Shown in pieces: positions 22,401 through 37,400 of a stretch of DNA of 64,000 bases. The DNA comes from Antedon bifida (lineage: Eukaryota > Echinodermata > Crinoidea > Comatulida > Antedonidae): contig OY727100.1 in assembly GCA_963402885.1 (NCBI GenBank), positions 8,667,501 to 8,731,500 of the forward strand. Reading direction: 5' to 3'. Under the pieces are notes generated by a model, which searched no databases, was not told the DNA's origin, and saw only the letters and a program-made list of their open reading frames with translations. Made by a program: the position numbers and the translations under genes. Position 1 is the stretch's first letter; the number at the start of each line of letters is the position of its first letter.

Positions 22401-25400
22401 AGAATTAGGAAAAGTACATATCCTCATAACAATTTTTACCAACCTATTCCCCATTCACACAAGTAAATTCCACTCTGCGCATCGAAAGCGGACCACGTGA
22501 CTATGATATCGTGATTAGTTTGATAGTCAATATCATTAGACTCTAAACCATCAAAGACAAAGTCAACAACAGGTTCAGTCATATCAATGGTTAGGGGCGC
22601 ACTTATAACTCGAGTTGAGAGGTCAGCTGCATTAGTAGCGATTACAGTGATGTATATTTTGACACCATTTTGTAGCGTAATGTCACTATTGATTCCTTCT
22701 TTTTTGGACCCAGTTGATTTAAATCCTTGCACCTGTGTTCCTCCTGGAATAGTACCTGAAAATCCAGTATGTATACAGTATGTATAAAAGTGTAGATTAT
22801 AGAAAAAAGTTCACAAATATTTAAAAAATATCGTCCTCATAGCATATCTTGAAAAATCAATACCAAATTCTCAACACTATGTTATAATTTTTTAGCAATA
22901 AATGCCAGACAAACAAACATTACTGATTTAAAATTACATTATACATGCAATGTTTTGTTTACCTATTGCCCAAGTGTAATCCACAATCGGACTCTCTGGA
23001 TCAATAAAGTGCCAAATCGCATGTACCGATGACCAATCACGAATTATTTGAGTTTTAAATTGAATGGCACCACTTACAATCACGTTTGGGAAGTTTTTGT
23101 TGTTGGAACTATACGAATATGTTGCAACCTATTGATTGGAAAAAAAGTATAAAGTAATGTTACTAAATGAATACAAATAAATAAACCAATTATAATATAA
23201 ATCATAGTATATCTTTAAAAGTATACATCGATATTCAAGTATATTTGTGTTGATTTGTAACACGAAGAAATATGACATCACTAACCGTTACATTGTCTAA
23301 CAGCATCAAACCATGTGAACTGACAGTAGATAAATAAATATCGCTGTCTATATCATCAGCTGTAAAGAAATACACATGTTTCTGCCAAATGTTTCCATTA
23401 TTGTTATCGTTGTCAGCGTTGTATAACTTAAAAACATGATGCATCCCGGGAGCTTTGACTGCAGCCTCTTGCATAACCAATGGTACTGATGATGACGTAA
23501 CAAAATGTGTGAAAAACGTCAGCATGTAATGATGACCTGGTTCAGTGTTGACAGATTGAGTCAATCCACCATGCACTAACACAAATAGTGTACCATCTTG
23601 AGCTTGTTGTTCAGATGAATACACGACTATACTAGAGTTTATTGAAAGACGCCATCCCGTTGGCAACAGTTCTTCAGATATCCAGTTTGGTGTATCTTTT
23701 ACGTGTCCAATCCAAGGTGTGGCATGCGGACTGTCTTCAAATGAAGGATTCGTCAAGATATTATCTCCGTAATAAACAAGTTCTATGGGAATTGGAGGTG
23801 TTGTATCGATAACAAATCCATCAGATATGGCGATTGGCGAAACATGACCGGCCGCATCGTAACTTCTAACTTTTGCAAAATACCTAAGACCTTTTTGTTG
23901 GAAAAAGTAATAATGAATAGTGAATATCAATAACTTTTTTTTGATGATTAAGAATATAATAATTGCATAATAATAATGATATATATACGTAATAATATAA
24001 GTATACGTGACTTAGTTTGCCTACGACAAGCATTCATTTAATGTTTCTTTCTGTAATAAGAAACAATTGATATTACCAACTTCGAAATTAATTTAAAGAA
24101 CACTCTGTTTTATTATGATTAAGTTAATGAAATATCATATTTATAGTATATTGCTACTTTTTAAATTAGTTGACGAGGCTTATGTTACTCTGAAAAATTG
24201 GTCTTACCTGTTGTAAGATTTCTGGAGAGATATGTTGTGACAAAGTTACCGATCTTCACCTTCTTCCACGTTTTAACGTTACACTCAGTTGGGTTTGTCG
24301 TTTCACCAATACAAGATTCAAAATGACTTATGAAAGATTCAAAATCAATAAATCCATGCCAAGACGTCTTGATAGCAATAGGTGATGACTGGTACTCAAC
24401 ATCATGCAGTTCTAGTATAAACAGATTAACTATTTAGCCATTGCTCTACTTTGTCACAATGCAATCCGCGCAACGTCAATATAGCGTTAACGACCATTTG
24501 GTACTTACTGGCTTAAGGTTAGGGTTAGAGTAACTGCTCTGAGTCGGACAAACATCGACCTAGCACGTTTACACGTATGTTTACGCGTCATAAGTTGTAA
24601 TAGATTTAGAAAATAATTTTTTTCTATTTTGTGAAGGCAATCAACATTCAGATAAGCTCAAAAACTTTTCAATTGCAAATACTTTATAACATATTTTTCA
24701 CGTAAATAATTTTCTCTGTGTTTGTAACTCGATAAAACAAAGATTGTACTGTTTGAAAAGCGTTTGAAAAGCATTTTATTGGGGAAGCAATATTCGGAAT
24801 ATATGTTGCATTGGCATTGGCATAATAATATCTAAGTATAAATAATAGTTTAGTTTTAATGTTGGTTATAATCTATAATTAACGCGGATTAATAATTAAT
24901 TAATAATTATAAATAATTCAGCAAAAATTCCAAACAAACCTTGACCATCAGTAACCGTTCCAGCAACCGGAATTTGTAAATCAACAATAAACCCGTCAGA
25001 TATAACTAGAGTATGGAGACCAGCATGGTTATAACCTCTAACGTTCGTATAGTAACGCTGTTCGTTCTTTAATGTTAATCCTTTGAAGGTATATTGCTCA
25101 ATGTTTCCCGGTATTTCTAGAAATAATCTTACATCTTCACCTAGAATAATAACAACGCATAAGAATAATAATTATAGAAAAATACATCATTGTATACAAA
25201 GGAATTTGGAAGACAAAGAGTGAGATGGCGAGATGAAATAGACAAGTATTGGGGTACAGTGCAGTGGCAGGGAGCAGCTAGAGATCGTGCACTGTGGCAG
25301 AAACATGCTGAGGCTTTCGTCCAGCAGTGGACTGACAACGGCTGATGATGATGATACAAAGGAAGAGACTTAAGTACAAATTAAGTAACTTCTTTATTTC

Positions 25401-28400
25401 GTCCGTTACAAAATGTAATATTAAATCAACAAATGAATATTGCTAAATAGATTTCAAGAATAAATAATATAATTTTGGGGCATTACTACTGTAAGCATGT
25501 ATATAACTTACCACCAGGAAATGTACTGAGTGACACTTCAAAGTGACTGATGCCTCCAGATTCATCACGAAATACATTACGCCAAGAAACACTCACGTGG
25601 TCAGTTTCAGTTAAAAAGTCAGTGTCGACTGTGAAGGTTTCATTTATGTGTTCTTTAACCTACAAGTTAAAAAGTTAAGTTTATACATTACAAGAAAGAT
25701 TGTGATGGAACCATTCTCTCTTTAGTTATGTTCTGAAGGTAGATTATCATAATTATAATAGTAGCCTTAAAGTTACGTTTGCTGTACACCATGTTTTTCT
25801 AAAAAGGAAGTAAAGTAAGCTTGAGAATATTCCGATATTTCGGATGTTGTGCTTCAGTGATCTTCTATTGTATAATAATACTACACTGTAGATCCAACAC
25901 TATAAAACCAGTCTGACTACTATTTGTCTGGAGTAAATATCTAGACTTCTTGTACATTTTATTTGTTTTCCAAGTTTAGTAGGCCTATAGGTAAATGATT
26001 TATTCGTCGGATGAAGTCTGTAGTCATATAGATGCTTACTGGTATGGGTAGTATTAGGGAAAAATAATTGAGAAAATATATATAATTATTATGAGAGTAA
26101 TAGTAATAGTCGTAAAATAGAAATAATAATAAAAATAAAAAAGATATATTTTGCTTTTACTCACACTAATTCCTTTTATTGTTGTCACATCTGGAGGACG
26201 AACGTCTACAGTAATTCCGTTCGACCGATAGATGGCATAAGAGTCATAAGAATACCACGCTCGAACGTAGAAATAATATAAAAACGTTGGTCTCAGTAGT
26301 TTATCTGAAATTATTCGTTTAAATAGTTTCATGGTCACATATACCAATGGACAGTTTTAATTATTCTTTTAGAATATAATAATTATAAGATCACCAAAAC
26401 ATTTCACTACTACCTTTGTCAAGCATAAGAACAGCAGACCCTTCTTGACCAACATCAAACCATACTTGGTCTATGGCAGCGTTGAAGATTCCTTTTGGTT
26501 GTTTTGGTGTTGATGAAAAATCACCCGCACTCCACTCATACCTTGATTTTGGAAATATAGTTGTATTTAAATATTATTGTTGAAACAATTTCAACAATCT
26601 TTTACTTTTAATTAATTGTTCTTACATTCTAATATAGGAAACTTAAGACTAAGTCAGCAAGAAGCCAGCTTCATATCCTGGTAATAATTTTGAAACATTA
26701 TAAAAATATTGCGTGATGCTAATTGGTTATAAGTAACTTTTCTTTTATACTCCAACTTCTATCGTTGGTCTCTCCCTTTATTCACCCTCCCCCACCCGAC
26801 AACACACAACAACAAATGCATTACAAACTGTTTACCTTTCCACTGTACGTGTAGAAGATCCATCAATTGACCAAGTTGCTGCCAACATGCATCGACTTAA
26901 AGTAAAGTTTGCATCTATGTTCTGATTGTCTGCTTTCAGGAGTTTTAAGTCAGTGATATCATTCACTTCGATGATCGGCGTACTAGGTTCTGTATATAAA
27001 TGATTTTAATGCAACTTTATTATAACTTATTTATACTAAGTAAATGTTTGGTCTCTTGAAATGAGGTTGCAACAGTTAAACTAATGTGTAATTCGATGTA
27101 CCTTCAGTTATATCTTGACAATTCGCATTTGCTGGAGGAAGGCACACTTGGTTTTGGGGTGCACAGATACAATGACCTTCACATGAGTAAGCTGAACATC
27201 TTCGTATTAACACTAATGTTCCTTCATTTACAACACCAGATGAGGCGACTTCAAAGGCAGAGTGTGCTTTTAAGGATGACAAACCAACCTGGTACCGATT
27301 GAACATTCATTTTATCATAAATATTCAACTAACATTAATAAATAATTTCAAAAATAGTATTACAATTTAAAAGCAATTTTATTTTCTTTTACTTTATTTA
27401 AGCCGGAAATATGCATCCATTTAAGACAAAATGTAAATTTACTAAAGTGAAATATGACCAACAAGTTATACTTACCCCATTTACAGCCCAAAGCGAAATG
27501 TAAAGAACTATATGTGATTGAATATCACCTTTTACCGGCACTGATGCTACAAACACTTCATCACCATCTACTACCATAGAACTATTATCAGGCATGACGT
27601 CAATAGGTCCATTCTACAGTATTTCAAATGTAAGAATAATTTATTTAGTTAAATGTATTGTTGTAATGTGTTGAGTAGAAGATATTATTTACATGGTTTG
27701 GGAGATTACTTGATTTGGTAATGAAAAAAAAAGAAAAAACGTTCATTAAAACATTTTATTTGTGTATTTACACTCACAGGAGCTAAGTCTGAAGCTGAGT
27801 AACTGCTGCCAATCGTAAATCTGTACTGATTCACTCCAGAATGAGCATCCACAAAGCCAAGCCAAGCAAGATTCAATACACCATTACCCGGTGAGATTTG
27901 CTGCCAAGTCATCCAACCTGACTGGTGTCTGTCTAGGTCAGCTGCATGATCGGTATCAACAGCAAAGGTACCAACCGTAGGAGGTGTTGCATCAACCTTT
28001 GAAGAAAAAAGTAATAAATATGTTGAAAAGTTACATAGTGTCCATTCGTTCTGTGTAAGGATCATATGTATTTATTTTTACAAATGATTGAATTATTTCA
28101 AATAATATTTTCAAAATGAAATAAAATTCAGTGTAGACTAAATTAAACTTTGGTTTCTTATTTTAATATTATTTACCAAAATTTCCGTAGACGACATTTC
28201 AGTGCAAAGTTTAGCACAATTACAGGTTACCACTTTGACTTGGTATCTACTTCCGTCATGAAGAGCTAGATCTGTAAAAGTATAATCAACTTCAGAGCCT
28301 GCGATCTGAAAAGTATTGAAATGAATGAAATTATTTTTATCTGTTAATGGCCAGTTTCTTAAGTCTTTAGCTTAACTGTGACAATATATAAATATCGTAT

Positions 28401-31400
28401 ATTATTGTTTCTCCACTGTTGGTTGTTTCAACACTAAACTTGGTTTTATCTATCATTACCTGAGTTAGTGGAACATCGACGTCACCATCATTATGTGTAA
28501 ATACTGACAAGTATTGTCGCCTAATACCACTTTCACTGTCACCAAACTCCCAGTTTACTCGTAACAGCGAATTGAAAACCTGATAAAATACAATTTTCTA
28601 CTTAATAAAATAAACTGTTTATTTTAGACCTAAAGTTCTTATTAGTCGAAGCTAAATAAATACAGTTCGTATTATACATCTGTCGACAACTTTGTGCAAA
28701 AAGAAAATTATCTAAAATATTTTGGCTTTCATGACCTACTGACTCACCTGAGTAGATGAGACAACAACTCCTGCTCTTGTTGATATTTCAATTGACTTGA
28801 TTATTGTTGGCACTGTGACATCGACTATGAAACCATCAGACGTTCTTTCCGCCGAAAGACCAACCTTATTATACGCTTTAACTGTCACAAAAATCTTCGT
28901 GTTTAATGGCAGATCAAAATTGAGAGTAGTAAATACAGTCTCCGATAAATGATGCGCCTGTACGTCCATGATGTCACTTCATTCAATTCAATTCAACTAA
29001 ACATTTATTTCTTCCTTCAATAAAATTAGGTAATCATAACAAATTCAAGTAAAATATAAAACATGTCAGTTGATGATAAAAAAAAAAAGTATACAGGTAT
29101 CAATAAAAGGAAGTAGGCAGTGCCCAAGAAGATACAAATCTTGTGGCGGGCCAGCCTATTTACAGACACAGGTAAGACGGTCGAAAATTCAAAAATACAG
29201 GACGTAAGGACAGGGACATAACAAGACAGCAAAAGGAGGAAAAAAAACAACGATCAGAATGACAGCAAATCATATCCTGACCAAGAACTGACAAATGAAA
29301 CTCGAAAAAATTGCCGGAATAAAAAAGAGAGATCAATACTTTGCAATAAGGTATTTCTTAAGTTTGGAAGAAAACGTTTTTATTGAAATAGAGTTGCCGA
29401 TGTCAGGAGGTAAATTATTCCATAAATTGGAGCCGGAAAATCTTATGTTATGTTGAAAATAATTAGTGCGATGTTTCGGTATATGGATCTTAAATTGGTT
29501 TCTTGTACAGTACGAGTGACGAACAGAATTTGGGATGAAAAAATTACACAGATGCTTAGGAAGAAGGAAATGTATTGATGAGTACACGAATATAAATTGT
29601 TGAAAAATATTAATGTCAAAAATATTAAGGAGATTCAAGTTAGAAAACAAATGAGACGAATGAGACCGGGGTGGAACGCCAGATATAATGCGAGTAGCCT
29701 TTTTTTGTATAATGTGAAGTTTGGTGAGATTGGATGGGTAAGTATTTGCCCATACAATGTTACAATAGCTCAGATAGGGAAGAATTAAAGAACAGTAAAT
29801 AATACGGAGGATATTTGGGGGAATGAACGAAGAAAGTCTAAACATGACACCGAGGCTCTTGGAAGTTTTGTTCTCAATTTCTTTAATGTGAGTTTTCCAA
29901 GTTAGACCACTATCGAGATAAACACCTAGAAACTTTGCGCTTTCAACACGTGGAATATCATAATTGTCAATCAGAATCTTATATGGCGTAGTATTGATAA
30001 ATCTGTCTTTTTGGGGACTCCGGAAAAGAATAAAGCTGCACTTTTTATAATTGATAGATAACTTATTACTAGAAAAATAGATGGACATGTGTTTTAAGTT
30101 GGTGTTAAGGTCATCAAAAAGAGATTGGATATTAGGGGAAGAATAGAACACGGTTGTGTCGTCAGCATAGAGAAAAAACGAGAGAAGATTAGAGCATCGG
30201 TATAAATCATTAATGTATAAAATAAATAAAAGTGGACCTAAAAGAGAACCTTGGGGGACACCGCATGTGACTGATGAAAAATGAGATAGGTGGTTTGAGT
30301 ATCTAGTACATTGAGAACGATTTGCTAAGTAACTTTTAAACAAATTTAATGCAGGCCCTCGAATACCATAATGGGATAACTTAAATAAAAGAATATCATG
30401 ATCGATAGTGTCAAAAGCTTTGGAAAGATCAATAAAGAGTCCAATAGCGAAATCATTGCGTTCAAAAGCGTCCACAATTTTGTTAGTAAGGTCAATAAGA
30501 GCCATGGATGTATTATATTTTTTACGAAAGCCGAATTGTTGAGAGTATAAAATATCGTATTTGGTAATAAAATTAAAAGTTCTGTCGTAAATAATTCTTT
30601 CTAGGGCTTTTGAGAAAACAGGTAAAATAGAAATAGGGCGATAGTTCGTTAAGTCAGATTTACTGCCAGATTTAAAGAGGGGTGTTACACGAGCTATCTT
30701 CAATCTGCTTGGGAAAATTCCCTTAGTTAAAGAAATGTTAAAAATATGGCATAAAGGGAGGGAGATAAGTTCAGTAACTTGCTTGATGACATTCGCATGT
30801 AGGTCGTCAATACCGGGGGACTTATTACTCTTGAATGAACGCAAAATTTTAATAACTTCGTCCTCATCGACCGGGGATAAAAAAATAGAATGAATATTTG
30901 GGTTAGGAAGAAATTCTTTATACGATGTGTTTGTCTTGGGTATTTGGTTAGCTAAGGTGGGACCAATTTCAGTAAAAAATGAATTAAAAGAGTTTGCAAT
31001 CTTGGTGGGATCATTTGACATTTCACCATTGCAGTTAAAAAAAGTATTACTTTGTTTGTTAGAGGATTGTTTTATAAGGGAATTAATAGTTTTCCAAGTG
31101 GCCCTGATGTCATTTTTATGTTTAATAAAAGTATTTTTAAAATAATTTGATTTCGCAGTTTTGATAAGACAATTGATTCGGTTGCGACATTGTTTATATT
31201 TTGTTTCATTTTTCGCAGAGGGACGATGAAGAAAGTTTGAGTATAATTTTTGCCTATATTTAATGGACTTAAGAAGAGAGTCGGTCATCCAGGTCTTGAG
31301 TTTAGGTTTAGTTTTTTTGATAGTTTTGTATGGAAATGTTTTATTGTAAAGTAACGAAAAGGTATGTTCAAATTTGTTGTATGCATCATCTGGGTTTTGG

Positions 31401-34400
31401 GTATTTAGAATGTCAATCCATTGTTCACTAGACAATTCTTGACGGAATTTATCAATAGTGATTTGGTTAATGCATCTAAATCTAAATGATTCATCCCTAT
31501 CTGAGCTACGTACATCACAGGAAAAATACGAAATATTAAAAACGGGAAGATGGTCCGAAATATCACTAAATAATAGTCCACTAATACTAGGGAAATCAAA
31601 TTTATTAGTTATAATATTGTCAATCAGTGAGAAAGAGGACTTGGTGATTCTGGATGGTCTATGAATAAGGGGGAGAAAATAATTACTAAACAGAGAGTTG
31701 ACAAATTGCCAAGCTTCATTATTAGATTCATTTTTTAATATATCAATATTGAAGTCACCAAGAATATAATTAATTTTGTTTTCATTGGATAATTTGGCTA
31801 AGATTGAATCAAGTTTATCAATAAACAGAAGCGGATCATTTGATGGGGCTCTATAGATACTTCCTGTAATAATATTTTTTGTATTAGGGCGGATGATTTC
31901 AACAAATATTGATTCGCAAACTAGGGGGTCAAAAGATAGATCATCTCTTATTGAAAATTGAAGGCCATCGCAAATATACAAGGCGACACCGCCGCCGCCT
32001 TTAAAAGACCTGTGATTCGATACAAAAGAAAAACCAGGGATTTTAACCAAGGGATTATCAAATTTTAACCATGTTTCACTAACAGCAATCACATCAAAAG
32101 AAAAATGAAGAGAAGACAAAAGACTCACGATTTGATCAATATTTTTTAGTAGACTTCTTGCATTAAAGTGGATGGATGAAAAACTATTGTCTGAATTTGT
32201 ATTAATTTTGCGGGTAAAATCACTAGGATGATAATAATTTGATATATTAGTGTTGCTATGAAAAAAATTCTGATCAGGATCAATGTTAGATGTGTGATCA
32301 TCATAAACGTTCTGAAACGGAGAGAATAGAGCCTTGGTCAGTCGGTCAGGACATGAGACGTTGTCAGGACAAACAAAAGTCATAAAAAACACGTAGACAA
32401 AAAAAACGGATAATCGATGAAAAGCAAAAAGAAAGGAAATATGGAAATTTGAAAATGTGGGGTAGTTATCAAATATAATATAAACAAATAAAAATCAATA
32501 TAAAAAGCAATTACAGTATTTAGATAATATACAACACATTTATGATTGAAACAATTCAATCAAGAATCAATAATTGCAGAAAAAAATGAGTAAAAAGTTA
32601 GGTATTCAAAAATAGATGATAAAGAGAAAATGAATTCGGAATAAATGATAGGCAATGATAAATTAAGTTAATCTTCATTAAATTGAAGGTAGAAAAGTTC
32701 AATAGTAAATGAAATGTGATAACAGAAATAAATACAGAGTAAAATCAAACAATGTATTTGGTTAAGCAATCAGTTAATGATCATTGAAAGCCATTACATA
32801 ATTATTAAGTTGCATGAAATATGAAAATGTCATAAAGTAATTATGCAGCAATATGGCAATTGCGGTATAGTTAGTTGTAAGAAATGGCAACAGCGAATAA
32901 TTAAAAAGTGTTCCAGCAAAAACGATGACAAGTTAAATAGTTAAGAATTGTTATTGAAAATAATGCTCAAATAAATGCTGACAAATCGTCTCAATGTTCA
33001 GCAACAATTGAGACTGGAAGCAGTAGTTAATTTGATGGAAAAAATTGATTAAGAACAGAGGAAAGTACAGTACTTATCTCTTAGTTGATACATTTCACAG
33101 AAGGCGGAGGAGATCAGATTCAGATTTGATGATGACTTTCTGTTTGTTTTTCTTCAATAGACAGTAAATGTTACCGTCTATGGACCAAGCAGATTCAATG
33201 TTGTCATGGAGGTTAGCCTTACGGAGAAGATCTAGGCGCTTGGATGTAAGGTTTTCGGTTACTAGGTATCCAGAGTGCTTTAATGATCTTTTTTTTCGGA
33301 AGACCTCCGAGCGCGTGCGATAGGATGTAAATTTGATGATTATTGGCCTGGGTTTGGATTTGGCTGCAGATTGGCCGTGTTGTATCCTTTTCCTCCCAAG
33401 TCTATGTGATCGATCAATATCGCATAATTCGATGTTATCCGTTATTTTTGACTTTATTATGTCAAGCGCCAGGTTGTCAGTTTCTTCGATTGATGATTCT
33501 TGGACACCGTGTAACAAGAGGCAATTCCTTCTACTGTATTGCTCAAGATCGTCTATTTTATTACTAAGTGAGTTGTTTACAGCAGTTAGTGTGTTATTAT
33601 GTTCTTTTAAGACTGCAATGTCGCCAGCTGTTGACTCGTAGTCAAGGGCAACGCTATTGTAAACAGATTCACTTACTTTTTCACAGATAGATTTGCTAAT
33701 AGCCGAAATTAGTGTTTTATTTTCACATACTGCATTTACAATCTTGTTGAAAAGTATTGGTGATGATAAAATATGGTTGCTTATGGATGAAGCCACTATC
33801 GAAATAAGCTGAGGGTCGTCGGCTAATAGGTTTTGGAGTTGGCCTAGCCCTTCCGGCGACGATGACATTGTAGGCTGGGACTCCTCCGAAGTAGCTGATT
33901 TAGTCGGCGTCAGCAGTTCCGGGTTAGTTTTATCTTCCGGGCCTGGGCCTACAGGTTTAAGCCCCGTCTTTTCGGCTGATTTGTCTGTACAACGTTTAAG
34001 TTTTGATGATCTCGTGGACATTATTGTATTTGAATAATAACTATATTGCTATTTAGATACCAGTGTTGATTCTAAGGTGCAATTTATGAGACTTGAGTGA
34101 AGAGTTCAATCAACACATTACGTTACGTTTCTCTAAATTGTTGCAAACTTCCGCCTGGTGTTGTCCCAGCCCGCCATTCAAAATGAGACAATCCAGAGTG
34201 TGGGTCATTAAATCCCCACCAATGTGCCTCTAAGACACGTCTATAACAAATGATAAAATAAGCATTGATTGAAGAGCTACATTATACAATGATTCATTTA
34301 TAGTAAATAATTTAACACGTTAAATGCATGAGCTAAAATGTTAAATAATCATTAGACTTAGTTATTCGAATAACACAATGAAGTAACTTTGATAATGCAC

Positions 34401-37400
34401 TTACCTAGAATTCTGGAAGTTGATGTCAGAACCAGAGCTGCCATCAAAAACAAATCCTGCAACTGGTGGGGAGTTGTCGATAACTATTCCGTCTGAGATA
34501 ACTTCAGTGCATAGGTCTGCCGCATCACATGCAGTGACGGTTGTATAATATACATGACCAGCAACAAGATTTAAATAATCGAATCTTCCATCTAACATAG
34601 AAAACAACAAATATAAAAAATTACAGATTTAAGTCATAAGAATCATACAACAAATGTAACAATATTGTTAATAATATTATATTGTCGTGTGTTCAATACA
34701 TAACTATTAACAGTGTTATTTTTTTGTACATACAGAAAACGTAATTGTTAGAAAAGTTAAACTTGTGGAGAGAGAGAGAGAAGAAATATATATGTTCATC
34801 GTTTTATAAATGCAAATGCATTCTGGTATATCGTATTACATTTTGTTTAGTAAAATGCATAATGATGTTTCTCTGAATTTTCAGATGTGTGTGCATTTAT
34901 ATTCAAGTTTTTTAAAACAACACTAAACCGATAAATCTTTTCAAGTCAGTGACATTGAAAGTTCACCAACTTACCTGTTGCTAAACCAACATTTTGTTCT
35001 TCCATGACATCATCGCATCCAGGACACAGACCAACTTTCCAACTATAACCAATTACTTGTGTTCCGCGATCTACAAATCCACCCCAATTAGCAAAAATAG
35101 TTGATGTGTCTTGTTGTGTATCTTTATCTTCTGGTGGATCTGTTAATGGTCCATCATACACAAAACCAGCGGATGGTGGTGATGTATCAACAGTTATTGC
35201 GCCACTACACGTCATTGTAGATAACCCAGCATCATTGTAAGCCTGTAACAAAGTTATTACAGACATAACTGTATTGATGAACCCAAAGAATCAACGTAAC
35301 GTCAATTATGGTTAATAGGTACTTTTATATTTAAGTGAACGTGATGGACGTCCACGTCGACATGGGTCTAGTCGACTGTTACTCGTCGACAGATATATTA
35401 AAGTTTAGATTTACGTTGACGTGCCAATGATCGTACGACGTAATGACCTTGTGATCATATGATCTTGTAATCTATAGTAGCGCTCGTCCGTGGAAGTAGG
35501 CCTACACGAGCTTAGTCCAGGATAAGTGTGTAGCTTAGGCCTAGCCTAGATCCTTAATTTAACGAATAATAACGAAGGCTGGTGTCTTATAGACATCTCA
35601 CAGATGTACATATTTGTGTTACCTTTACAGTGATGTAATAGTGATGCCCTTCTTGTAAATTTAGATGGTAATTTTCATTTGTAATAGCACTTTCAGATGA
35701 CGTCATAGTATTTGGGTACATGTCGGACCAAAATGGCTGTGAACCAATACTCCATTCGTAAGAAGATATTCCACTTTCATGGTCAATAAAAACACTATCC
35801 CAACTAGAACGGAGATAAAAACAACGAATAGCAATACATAATACTATTAATTATATTGAACTTATTAAGTACATCTCTTTATTTAGTTTACCTTGCTTCT
35901 ACGCGAGACGTAGAATAGAATACATCACCGTCGACAACAATACTACTACGTCCCAACACAGGTGGTGTACTATCATTCCTTGAGATGTTGCTGATGATGT
36001 TAACCCAACAAAGTTCATTGCTATAAATAAAAGTTAAGAAGTAATGTGTTGCTACTAAATTCAATTTAAATTTCTCACTCTGACTGCTTAAATTCTTCTG
36101 TCAGTCAACGTCATGAGAATTAGAAAATTACAACAATACTGAAGAGATATAACTTTCAACAACTGTATAACATACTATATTAAACATATTTGAAATACCT
36201 TTAATTGTTGCGTAATATGACTTTCCGTTAATAAGATTCATATTATGAACAATGATATGTTCGGTGATTCCAACGTTTACAAAATCAATGACGTCAATTC
36301 CTCCAGAATATGTCCCTAAAAAATGTTCACAAAGACTGTATTCAGAAACATACTTTCTCTAGTATTACATACACTGACTTGTTTAGTTCAATAACAATAA
36401 CGAGTCAATACGACGATATAAAACTGGCGGCCGCTTTGGTTGGCGGCCGCTTCGACCATACTCCGATAAAACTACATAATTTTTAATAATTTACAGATAT
36501 TTATTCTTAATATTATAATAATAGCTTACCAACAGAGTATTCGTAATACTTTATTCCAGAATGGTGAGGAGATGTTCCATGCTCTTCCACGTCAACAAAA
36601 GAGTTCCAACTAATACTTAAGTCAGACATTGAATGCTAATATTAGGAATAAAGGTTTACATAATAAGTATATATATATGTATATGTTGCCCGAAAGCTCT
36701 GCTAACTTTTCTGGCTGTTTACTTTATCGTTTTGATTTAGCTTTTCGCTTTTTTATTTGTATCTCCATTGAGATCCAGCCACAAAAAAAGCGAAAAGCTA
36801 AATCAAAACGATAAAGTAAAACAGCCAGAAAAGTTAACAGAGCGTTCGGGCAACACTAGCCCTTCATCAGTGCACGTGAAGGAATTTGGATAACGTCATT
36901 TAAATGATCTGATGTGATGTGTTCATCTACATCTAACAAATATTTTAGCTATGATCTCTTGTCCATTCTGGTCAAGGCAGTTAGTATTTTCTGTCTCATG
37001 ATCTCTCAACCATCTATCGACAACTAATACAACGTTCTGCACCTGATATCTATCACCCTGTTGCCAACCTAACCAAACATCTCCTTGCGTGGGAGGTGTA
37101 TGATCAATCACAACGCCATCACTACATGATGACAACTCTGGTAAAACTTCTGTCCATTTTTCATGGTATTTTGTTGTTTTCTCGGCATGTATACAGATGA
37201 AATATTTCGAACCATGCTTAAGGTTAAGTTTCTCAACATTAATATACTCATCATCTACAAACAAGACACATCAAAAATTAAATATATTTAAAAATAAAAT
37301 GAGTATTAACTAGCTGGACAAAACATGTTCCTTTTTGATTTCATAATATACAATTTGTATTCTAAAATAATATTTTGTTATTGATTGTTGTGTACTTTAT

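Larger units (their letters stand above)
28980..34122 (-). mobile_element. Full-length two-ORF non-LTR retrotransposon (LINE, CR1/L2-like group)
   Basis: On the minus strand it contains a short 5' leader, ORF1 (34021-33095), a 702-bp spacer, ORF2 (32392-29333), a 3' UTR and a (TTGAA)n tail at about 28980-28996. Both ORFs are uninterrupted, so the insertion is young and possibly able to move. The tail type, an APE endonuclease, no RNase H, and a C-terminus with LWNNLPPDI fit the CR1/L2/Daphne/Crack assemblage; the exact clade is unsure. No target-site duplication was found. It lies precisely between coding segments 33 and 34 of the large gene, in the same orientation. Edges are approximate. 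Confidence 0.85.

Noticed and set aside
36199-36315. Frameshift suspected in exon 28
   Set aside because: Recounting gave 117 nt with an uninterrupted frame, so the exon is intact.
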